A stretch of 64,000 nucleotides of DNA, taken from contig CALVBU010000004.1 in assembly GCA_944325875.1 (NCBI GenBank), positions 1-64,000 on the forward strand, given 5' to 3'. The DNA comes from Candidatus Gastranaerophilales bacterium. GTDB lineage: Bacteria > Cyanobacteriota > Vampirovibrionia > Gastranaerophilales > Gastranaerophilaceae. Positions 42,453 through 49,416 of this stretch are shown here, piece by piece. Positions within the stretch are counted from its first letter, which is position 1, and each line of letters starts with the position of its first letter. The notes under the pieces are model-generated. The model saw nothing but the letters and a program-made list of their open reading frames with translations, made no database searches and was not told the DNA's origin. The translations under genes were made by a program, and so were the position numbers.

Positions 42453-42466
42453 GAAGGTGTTTTTAT
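42431..42466 (-). terminator. Terminator of 351-aa gene
   Basis: AACACCTTCT / AGAAGGTGTT perfect 10-bp stem. On the minus strand it is followed by at least eight T and lies 29 nt after the gene. Confidence 0.85.
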
Positions 42467-42494
42467 ATATCATAGAAATTATGTTCTTTTGTTA

Positions 42495-43550
42495 TTATTT
42501 TGTTTCTTCGGTTTTAGCTTCAGCTTTAGGTTGTTTTTTATTTTGTGCTTCTGCTGTTGTGTTGTTTGCTTCAGCCTTTTTAGTTGATTTTTTCTTTGTT
42601 TTTTTAGTCTCAGCTTTTGTTTCAGCTTTAACTTCTGGATCTACTGCAGGTTTTGCTTTTGGTTGAGGACCTTTTACTAAAGCTTCACGTTCAGCTTTTG
42701 CGATTGAGTGGTCTACTGAATATGCATATCTTTGACAAGTTTCTTTATCTTTTGCCCATGCTGGCAATTTTTCAGGAATTTCTTTTGTTTCTGGTTTTGC
42801 ATAAAGTTTGATTGCTTCAAATTCTGCTTCATCTTTAATACCATTAGCTTTAAGAGCATTTAATCTTGCATCCTGAATGTGTTGAGCATTTGCAAGTCCT
42901 TTATTGCTTACTAATTTTTCAGGATCTTTAGCTCTTTCAAGATGAGTAAGACCTAACTCTTCTGGTTTTTTACCAGCTTTCAAACCGTCAAGAACTTTGT
43001 CTATATCGTAATCTTTGAATGCTGCTTGTGCGTCAGTTTTCATTTTTGCTAACTCTGTGTCACGAGCAGCTTGTGCAGCTTTAATTCCATCATCAGAATA
43101 CATTTGAGCAATTGTTTGGTTTTTAACAGTTCTTGTTGCGTCTTGACCATCTTTTACCCAGTAGCTGTTACCTGTGTATAGGTCTTTTACTTTAGATTTT
43201 TTGGTTTTACCTGTGATTTTGTCTGCAACTTTTGATGCTGCTTCAGAAACTTTTTCACCAGCTTTACCAAATAATTTGCCAAGTTCTTTTCTGTATACAA
43301 CACCTGCAACTACTGCTGCGGCTGCTGTTACTAATCCAATAACTTTAGCTGTTTTGTTTTCTTTTTTAATTTCGAAATCTTTACCAGCTTTGATGTTTTC
43401 TGCATTCTTTTTGATTTGCTTTTCAAATTGATCTTGACTTAAAACTTTTACTTTTCCTTTTGCAGTTGTAACCTTAATTTTACCTTCAGGTGTAGGTTGT
43501 ACGATGTTACCACCGATGTTTACTGCAGGGATTGCCATGTTTGAAGACAT
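42495..43550 (-). CDS. Hypothetical protein with one membrane segment, 351 aa
   Basis: The N-terminal 70 residues are soluble (MAIPAVNIGGNIVQPTPEG). A hydrophobic helix, VIGLVTAAAAVVAGVVYR, lies at about residues 72-90, then comes a Lys/Ala/Glu-rich helical region and a very basic tail (KKTKKKSTKKAEA) resembling histone-like tails. I chose ATG at 43550, with AGAGGTAG upstream; the longer frame has no ribosome site. Not recognised. It could be a membrane-anchored nucleoid- or wall-associated protein, but that is a guess. Confidence 0.65.
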   Translation of the reverse strand: MSSNMAIPAVNIGGNIVQPTPEGKIKVTTAKGKVKVLSQDQFEKQIKKNAENIKAGKDFEIKKENKTAKVIGLVTAAAAVVAGVVYRKELGKLFGKAGEKVSEAASKVADKITGKTKKSKVKDLYTGNSYWVKDGQDATRTVKNQTIAQMYSDDGIKAAQAARDTELAKMKTDAQAAFKDYDIDKVLDGLKAGKKPEELGLTHLERAKDPEKLVSNKGLANAQHIQDARLNALKANGIKDEAEFEAIKLYAKPETKEIPEKLPAWAKDKETCQRYAYSVDHSIAKAEREALVKGPQPKAKPAVDPEVKAETKAETKKTKKKSTKKAEANNTTAEAQNKKQPKAEAKTEETK

Positions 43551-43654
43551 AATTTCTACCTCTATTTTTTCTACATTTAACCTTTTATACATTCATGAAA
43601 ACACGTAAAAAAAGAAATGTGCTATTATTGTTGTAATAATTAACAAATGTTTAC

Positions 43655-43690
43655 AAAAAAGGTAACCATTGTGGGGTTACCTTTTTTTCT
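43655..43690 (-). terminator. Terminator of nrdJ
   Basis: AAAGGTAACC / GGTTACCTTT stem with A/T tracts on both sides lies 75 nt after nrdJ. Confidence 0.75.
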
Positions 43691-43764
43691 TCTCTCTCTC
43701 GGTATTTATCCGAAATAAGCCTGTGATTTCAAAGCTTTTGCCTATATTGGCAAATACTTTCTTT

Positions 43765-45738
43765 CTATGAACAACCAGAGTAACCGCAGTTAAGACAAAT
43801 GAAACATCCTTCTGCCATTTCAATAGTATTTCCGCATTCAGGGCATGTCACTGTTTTGATTTCTCCGGTTGGGTTATATTCTTCAACAGCTTCTTCTTTT
43901 GTTTCTTCTACCTTAGCTTCTTCTGATTTCTTTTTATCATCAAGATTCATAGGTTGGAATTGACGAGAATTGTTTCTGTATACGGTTATACCTTTAAGGT
44001 TGTTTTCATAAGCTAAGACGTAAGCTTCTTCGATATCTTTACGTGTAGCATTTTCTTCAAAGTTAACTGTTTTTGATACAGCATTATCTGTGTGAAGTTG
44101 GAATGCTGCTTGCATTTTTACGTGCCAATATGGTGATACGTCATGAGCTGTTACAAATATTTTCTTAACTTCTTCTGATACACTATCAACGTGAGCGATA
44201 GAACCTGTTACAGCAATTTGTTTCATCAATGATTCTGAATAGATACCATGTTTTACTGCATAATCCTTGAATATAGGATTGATTTCTAACATTTCGGTTC
44301 CATCCATAATTAATCTTGAGAATACAAGACCAAATAATGGTTCAACTCCGCCTGATGCTCCTGCTATCATTGAGATAGTTCCTGTTGGAGCAATACAAGT
44401 TGTAGTAGCATTTCTTATACCAAATTTTTCAATTTGAGAATCAAGTTCTTTCCACTGTTCATCTGAAATGATACCAGCAGACTTTCCTTTATATTTATTA
44501 TATAAGAAATTCTTACCGTCATATACGCTTCCTTTGAAGTTGTTAAATCTTCCGCGTTCTTTAGAAAGTTCTATAGATTCGCATTTAGATTCATAATCAA
44601 TAAATTCCATAACTTGAGCTGCTAATTTAGTACCTTCTGCTGATGAATAAGAGATACCCATTTTCATTAACATATCTGCCCAACCCATTACGCCAAGACC
44701 GATTTTTCTGTTATTTTGAACCATTTCAGAAATTTGAGGTAATGGATAGTTATTTACTGCAATTACGTTATCCAAGAATCTGATAGCTGTTCTTGTTGTT
44801 TCAGCAAGTAAGTTCCAGTTAACTTTACCATCTTCAACCATTTTGCCAAGGTTGATAGAACCTAAGTTACAAGCTTCATAAGCTAATAGAGGCACTTCAC
44901 CACAAGGGTTGGTTGATTCGATAGGACCTACTAATGGTGTTGGGTTATCTGAATTCATTTTATCAATAAATACAATACCTGGTTCACCGTTTCTCCAAGC
45001 TCCGTCAATGATTAAATCGAAGACTTTTTTAGCACTTAATTTGCCTGCAACTGTATTATTTTGCGGATTAATTAATTCATAATCTGTTCCGTTCTTATAA
45101 GCTTCCATAAATTTATCTGTAATAGCTACAGAGATATTGAAGTTATTAAGTTTGTTGTTATCTGATTTGCAGTTGATAAAGTCTAAAATATCAGGGTGGT
45201 CAACTCTTAGGATACCCATATTTGCACCACGTCTGGTTCCACCTTGTTTTACAGCTTCAGTTGCAGCATTGAATACTTCCATAAATGATACAGGGCCTGA
45301 AGATACACCCATAGTTGAACGAACTACGCTGTTTTTAGGTCTTAATCTAGAGAAAGAAAAACCGGTTCCTCCTCCTGATTTGTGAATAAGAGCTGTATTT
45401 TTAACAGTTTCAAAAATACCTTCAAGTGAATCTTCAACAGGAAGTACAAAACACGCTGCTAATTGACCAAGCTCACGTCCTGCATTCATTAATGTAGGAG
45501 AGTTTGGCATAAAGTAGCAATTTGTGATAGCTTTATAAAATCTTTCTGTTAACTTATCAACATCAGCTTGAGATTTACCAAATTTTAAATCTCCTTCTGC
45601 TATTGTTTTTGCAACACGTCTGAACATATCAGCCGGTGTTTCTGTGCAATTTCCTTCCTTATCCCTTTTTAAGTATCTTTTTTCAAGAACTTTTATCGCG
45701 TTTTCCGATAAATTTAATTTGTCTTCCACTAAGTTCAC
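43765..45738 (-). CDS. nrdJ: B12-dependent (class II) ribonucleotide reductase
   Basis: This 657-aa enzyme makes deoxyribonucleotides using adenosylcobalamin. Motifs: [34 protein letters not shown] (with the active-site Cys), [11 protein letters not shown] and [21 protein letters not shown] Cys-rich C-terminal tail ([23 protein letters not shown]) carries out re-reduction. A GTG start follows CGGAGG by 6 nt. There is no obvious cobalamin riboswitch upstream, and the enzyme is oxygen-independent, consistent with an anaerobe that imports or makes B12. It lacks an ATP-cone at the N-terminus. Confidence 0.94.
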   Translation of the reverse strand: MNLVEDKLNLSENAIKVLEKRYLKRDKEGNCTETPADMFRRVAKTIAEGDLKFGKSQADVDKLTERFYKAITNCYFMPNSPTLMNAGRELGQLAACFVLPVEDSLEGIFETVKNTALIHKSGGGTGFSFSRLRPKNSVVRSTMGVSSGPVSFMEVFNAATEAVKQGGTRRGANMGILRVDHPDILDFINCKSDNNKLNNFNISVAITDKFMEAYKNGTDYELINPQNNTVAGKLSAKKVFDLIIDGAWRNGEPGIVFIDKMNSDNPTPLVGPIESTNPCGEVPLLAYEACNLGSINLGKMVEDGKVNWNLLAETTRTAIRFLDNVIAVNNYPLPQISEMVQNNRKIGLGVMGWADMLMKMGISYSSAEGTKLAAQVMEFIDYESKCESIELSKERGRFNNFKGSVYDGKNFLYNKYKGKSAGIISDEQWKELDSQIEKFGIRNATTTCIAPTGTISMIAGASGGVEPLFGLVFSRLIMDGTEMLEINPIFKDYAVKHGIYSESLMKQIAVTGSIAHVDSVSEEVKKIFVTAHDVSPYWHVKMQAAFQLHTDNAVSKTVNFEENATRKDIEEAYVLAYENNLKGITVYRNNSRQFQPMNLDDKKKSEEAKVEETKEEAVEEYNPTGEIKTVTCPECGNTIEMAEGCFICLNCGYSGCS

Positions 45739-45940
45739 ACTAACCTCCGCTTATAAATATTACAATAAAACCCATGTCTGGTAAAAAAAGCATGTTTTCA
45801 TTTTACAATCATACAACAATATTCAAAAGCATGGCAAGGAAAGATTGTAAATATTACAAATTGTTATTCTATTTTAAGTTTTATTGTCTTAGCAATGATT
45901 GATTAATTCTTTTATTTAGTAAATTAATTAGTCATTTGTG

Positions 45941-45969
45941 TTTCAAAAAGACTAAAAATATGTTATAAT
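45941..45969 (+). promoter_or_regulatory. Promoter of leader copy 3
   Basis: A perfect TATAAT at 45964-45969 with a weak TTTCAA 17 nt upstream. The rest of 45739-45940 is AT-rich and shows nothing definable. Confidence 0.5.
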
Positions 45970-45986
45970 AAAGTATGGATAATTAT

Positions 45987-46187
45987 GTAAGGAGGCAAAT
46001 ATGCAAAAGATAAGTATAGAGATGGTTCGGGGGGGGGGGGCTACCGACTAACAGATAAGTCAAGCATTCCTTACTTAGACCTCCGATTTGATGAAAAAGA
46101 GTTGAAGAATAAGCCGTGCCAAAAGACACGGTGATTTGTGATGCAAAATTTTTGAAAAACAGATAATAAAAATTAACGGAGGACTAA
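45987..46187 (+). promoter_or_regulatory. Poly-G pilin leader element, copy 3
   Basis: Blocks in the same order: AAGGAGG, 16-codon ORF with twelve G (46029-46040), CTACCGACTAACAG, ACCTCCG at 46079-46085, hairpin CCGTG (46114-46118) / CACGG (46127-46131), GTGATTT, TGCAAA, CGGAGG at 46177-46182. CCTCCG is perfectly complementary to CGGAGG. Although the sequence before the G tract differs from copies 1 and 2 and there is one more G, the ORF length and frame are unchanged. Confidence 0.75.
46001..46051 (+). CDS. Leader peptide uORF, copy 3 (16 aa)
   Basis: The peptide is MQKISIEMVRGGGATD. Residues 4-10 differ from the other copies, but the length and the GGGATD end are the same. It crosses a twelve-G tract starting within a CGG codon. 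Confidence 0.55.
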   Translation: MQKISIEMVRGGGATD

Positions 46188-47249
46188 ATGAAAAAGAGAA
46201 ACGCATTTACGTTAGCAGAAGTGCTAATAACATTAGGAGTAATCGGAATAGTCGCAGCGATAACACTACCTGTATTAAATCAGGCAGTAAACAAGAAAGT
46301 ACGAGCAGAACAGATACGAACAGTCAAGTACAAATTTACGAAAGCAACGGAAAAAATGGCTAGTTTAGGGTTAATAGGCCCGTATGATAGTACAGCAGCA
46401 TTTGTAGCAGAGTTACAGAAACATTTAAAAGTAGCAAAGGTATGCCCGTCAAGTAAACTAAGAGAATGTTGGCCTTATGATACGATAACATTACTTGACG
46501 GTAAAGAATATGAAGTAGAAAAACTCCAGACAGGTAAGCAGTTTCAAATGAAAAACAGTGATACCGCAGATTATAGCAGTCCTAATGTAGGTATAATAAC
46601 AGCAGACGGAACGCCAATGATACTAAGTTACAATACCAAATGTGAAGCGTTAGACCCTGTAAAAACTTATGGTTGGGGTACAGAGGATAACAAACCAGTA
46701 TCAAATGCAACATCAAACTGTGTCGCAGCAGTGTTTGAAATAAACGGAAGTAAGAAACCAAATAAACAAAACGAGGATGTAGCATTATTCAATGCAAATG
46801 GTCTGGGGAATGCTTGTGCTGTTGAAGTTAATGATAAGTGTTATTCTTCCATTTTTACTCCAACTCCTTTAACAAAAGCTGAGTGTGAAGAGTTCAAAGG
46901 TGATTTGGGTATTTCCAGTTGTAAGGATAATAATGACTATTGGGCTGGAGCGGTAAAACAATGTGGTGGGGTTAATAAAATTCCTACTTCTGGGGAGCTT
47001 GCTAAAATTGCAAGTGCGATATATGTTGGGAATCCTTCAATATCATCAACTCAAACTGTTAATTCCCTAACTTATAAATCAGGTACAGCTTCTGCTTTTG
47101 GTTTGCCAGAACCTACTTTTAAGTTATGGTCTAATTATGCAAATAGCTCTACTGGTGCATATTATAGAAGTTTTGAATCCTCAAGCTCTCTTTGGTATAG
47201 TGCATTTCGTGTAAATTACGCAGTTCAAGCTATATGTATAGTAGATTAG
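46188..47249 (+). CDS. Pilin-like protein with DGR-type variable C-terminus
   Basis: This 353-aa protein starts MKKRNAFTLAEVLITLG, then a helix, then a pilin-like globular part with EINGSKKPNKQNEDVALF at about 185-202. The C-terminal ~140 residues form a different domain with CSSIFTPTPLTKAECEEF, then FKLWSNYANSSTGAYY, WYSAFRVNY and the final AVQAICIVD. That pattern (LWS...S..A.Y...Y..AV.A) is what I know from formylglycine-enzyme/C-type-lectin-like variable proteins diversified by reverse transcriptase. Codon use changes sharply at about 46800, at the domain border. The protein is the largest pilin here. SD CGGAGG is in leader copy 3. Confidence 0.82.
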   Translation: MKKRNAFTLAEVLITLGVIGIVAAITLPVLNQAVNKKVRAEQIRTVKYKFTKATEKMASLGLIGPYDSTAAFVAELQKHLKVAKVCPSSKLRECWPYDTITLLDGKEYEVEKLQTGKQFQMKNSDTADYSSPNVGIITADGTPMILSYNTKCEALDPVKTYGWGTEDNKPVSNATSNCVAAVFEINGSKKPNKQNEDVALFNANGLGNACAVEVNDKCYSSIFTPTPLTKAECEEFKGDLGISSCKDNNDYWAGAVKQCGGVNKIPTSGELAKIASAIYVGNPSISSTQTVNSLTYKSGTASAFGLPEPTFKLWSNYANSSTGAYYRSFESSSSLWYSAFRVNYAVQAICIVD

Positions 47250-47333
47250 TGGTTTAAGATTTTTTATTTAATATGAAGTTTTTGTTTGGTGCAAAAATGA
47301 GGCACTTCATTTATAATGACTTGTTCTTTGGTA

Positions 47334-47362
47334 TTGCTTCTAATATTAATTAATGTTATAAT
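47334..47362 (+). promoter_or_regulatory. Promoter of pilin at 47389
   Basis: TTGCTT at 47334-47339 and TATAAT at 47357-47362 with a 17-nt spacer. It yields a conventional leader with TTGGAGGA before the ATG. Confidence 0.6.
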
Positions 47363-47388
47363 AATTATATATAAGTTTGGAGGATTGA

Positions 47389-48003
47389 ATGCGTATTAAA
47401 CTTGGCTATACATTGGCAGAAACTCTTGTTACTTTACTAATTATCGGTATCATTGCAGCGGCAACATTACCTTCATTGCAAAAAACTACTGGTAATAAGT
47501 TTGAGACTATGAGGATTAAATGTGCTTATATTTTAGAGCAGACTATTGATCAAATGCTTGATGATGATACTTTGTATCCGCAAAGTAACAGTGAAGCTTC
47601 TATAGGATTGGCTAAGACTACTGCTGTAAGAGTTGCAGGAGTTACTTACCAAGGTAATACGAAATTCTGTGAAATTTTTGCAAGCAAGCTTAAGAAAGGT
47701 CCGCATTCTACTGTAGATTGTTCTAACTCTAATAAAAAAACATTTACATCAGCAGATGGTGTAGATTGGTATTTACCAATTTCTAATTTTAGTGATAAAG
47801 TTTTAATTCATTTTGATGTAAACGGTCAGGATGAAGATCCAAATTGCGCTTCCCATGGAAATGAAGATTCTTGTCCAAAACCGGATTTGTTTTCTTATTA
47901 TTTAACACCTCTAGGAAAACTTTATCCTGCAACAAACTGTGGTTTTAGCTATAGATCTAACGGGCAAATTAATGTTAGTTGTACAGGAAATGATGCTTTT
48001 TAA
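47389..48003 (+). CDS. Pilin-like protein, 204 aa
   Basis: Starts MRIKLGYTLAETLVTLLIIG, a variant of the prepilin N-terminus with Tyr at the +1 position and Glu at +5. The globular domain has Cys-rich loops (ASHGNEDSCPKPDLFSYYL) and a diverged HFDVNGQDEDPN block. It has no poly-G leader and no divergent XRE gene; it follows the variable pilin by 139 nt with its own promoter. Role unknown. Confidence 0.8.
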   Translation: MRIKLGYTLAETLVTLLIIGIIAAATLPSLQKTTGNKFETMRIKCAYILEQTIDQMLDDDTLYPQSNSEASIGLAKTTAVRVAGVTYQGNTKFCEIFASKLKKGPHSTVDCSNSNKKTFTSADGVDWYLPISNFSDKVLIHFDVNGQDEDPNCASHGNEDSCPKPDLFSYYLTPLGKLYPATNCGFSYRSNGQINVSCTGNDAF

Positions 48004-48049
48004 TTAAACTTTTATTAATTTGACTAACCCAATAAGATAATATTTCTAT

Positions 48050-48082
48050 GTTTGGTATATAATGTTTACTGAGGTACCAAAC
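48050..48082. promoter_or_regulatory. Inverted repeat at symporter start
   Basis: GTTTGGTA and TACCAAAC are perfect inverted 8-mers separated by 17 nt. They flank TATAAT (48058-48063) and GAGG, and end immediately before a TTG at 48083. They could be an operator or a stem that controls the ribosome site. Confidence 0.5.
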
Positions 48083-49411
48083 TTGAAACATTCAAAACTT
48101 ACAGCCCTGATATTTATAGCATTAATTTTAGGCGTAATCGTTGGACACTTTGCTCCTGATTTCGCTGTAAAAATGCGCCCGTTCGCTACTATATTCTTGC
48201 GAATGGTTAAAATGATTATTGCCCCTTTATTGTTTGCAACTCTTGTAGTTGGAATTTCCGGACATGATGATGCGAAAAGTCTTGGAAAAATCGGGCTTAA
48301 AACAATTATTTATTTTGAAATTGTAACTACTCTTGCATTGATAATTGGTTTGACAATGGCGAATATTTTCAAACCTGGTGTTGGATTTGTTAATGGGTCA
48401 TCTCCACATGCTATTCATATGCAAGAAGTTGGTTTGATGGCAGCAACACAGGCTCATACATCAATCAGTCAAATGGTAACGGATATATTCCCAACAAGTA
48501 TTGTTGATGCGATGGCACAAGGTAACTTATTGCAGATTGTTGTCTTTTCAATATTCTTTGCTTTAGCAATATGCGCTGTTGGTAAAAAAGCTCAGCCTGT
48601 ATTAGATGTTTTAAACTCTGTTTCCCAAATAATGTTTAAATTTACAGAGTATGTTATGTACTTTGCTCCGTTAGGGATTTTCGGTGCAATAGCAGCAACT
48701 GTTGGGGCTAACGGATTAAACGTTCTAAAAAGTTATTTTAAAGTAATTGGTGCATTATATGCTGCTTTAGCAGTTTTTGTTTTGTTAGTTTTAATTATCG
48801 CTTGCAAAATTGTTAAAATTTCTTTCAGAAATCTGTTAAGAGCTTTGCAGGAACCGGCTTTGTTAGCTTTCACAACAGCAAGTTCAGAAGCTGCGTTTCC
48901 TAAAGCAATGGAAATTATGGAAAGATTTGGTGTTCCGAAGAAAATTGTCGGATTTGTAATGCCTACAGGTTATACTTTTAATCTTGATGGTAGTACCTTA
49001 TATCTTGCAATGGGTGTTATTTTTTCATCTCAAATTGTTGGAATTAACCTTGATTTAAATCAGCAAATAATTATAATGTTAGCATTAATGCTTACAAGCA
49101 AAGGTGTAGCAGGTGTTCCGAGAGTATCTTTGATTGTACTTGCCGGAACTTTAGCAAGTTTCAATATTCCTATTCTTGGGGTTGCTATTTTATTAGGTAT
49201 TGACCAAATTTTGGATATGGGCAGAACAACCGTAAACCTTATTGGAAATTGTGTTGCCACTGTTGTTATTGCTCGTTGGGAAAAAGAATTTGATTACGAT
49301 AAAATGAAAGAATTTGTACGCCAATCAAAAGAAGAAAGTATTGGCGCAGATATTGAAAAATTTAAAAATGAACTTAGTCACAAAAAATCAGTTGAAATAA
49401 AAGAAGGATAA
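48062..49411 (+). CDS. Dicarboxylate/amino acid:cation symporter
   Basis: This 449-aa membrane carrier of the DAACS (GltP/DctA) family has about eight helices, re-entrant loop serines in LLAFTTASSEAAFPKAM, and VMPTGYTFNLDGSTLY in TM7. The C-terminal VPRVSLIVLAGTLASF and DQILDMGRTTVNLIGNCVATV hold substrate residues. It takes up glutamate, aspartate or C4-dicarboxylates with Na+ or H+. The ATG at 48062 overlaps the -10 box, so TTG at 48083, with GAGGT upstream, may be the true start. ileS follows after 5 nt. Confidence 0.92.
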   Translation: MFTEVPNLKHSKLTALIFIALILGVIVGHFAPDFAVKMRPFATIFLRMVKMIIAPLLFATLVVGISGHDDAKSLGKIGLKTIIYFEIVTTLALIIGLTMANIFKPGVGFVNGSSPHAIHMQEVGLMAATQAHTSISQMVTDIFPTSIVDAMAQGNLLQIVVFSIFFALAICAVGKKAQPVLDVLNSVSQIMFKFTEYVMYFAPLGIFGAIAATVGANGLNVLKSYFKVIGALYAALAVFVLLVLIIACKIVKISFRNLLRALQEPALLAFTTASSEAAFPKAMEIMERFGVPKKIVGFVMPTGYTFNLDGSTLYLAMGVIFSSQIVGINLDLNQQIIIMLALMLTSKGVAGVPRVSLIVLAGTLASFNIPILGVAILLGIDQILDMGRTTVNLIGNCVATVVIARWEKEFDYDKMKEFVRQSKEESIGADIEKFKNELSHKKSVEIKEG

Positions 49412-49416
49412 AGAAG

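Noticed and set aside
42495-43592. Long antisense frames in the Lys/Ala-rich gene, trans to the 351-aa protein, and in the giant gene
   Set aside because: They are shadows of biased codon use, without ribosome sites or family-like sequence.
45780-45815. Similarity between GGTAAAAAAAGCATGTTTTCATTTTACAATC-like segment here and the ppdK promoter
   Set aside because: The match is AT-rich and imperfect, and this segment reads away from nrdJ, so a shared operator is not convincing.
45739-45960. Cobalamin riboswitch or NrdR boxes upstream of nrdJ
   Set aside because: The region is AT-rich and too short, lacks the conserved B12 core, and has no paired NrdR-like boxes.
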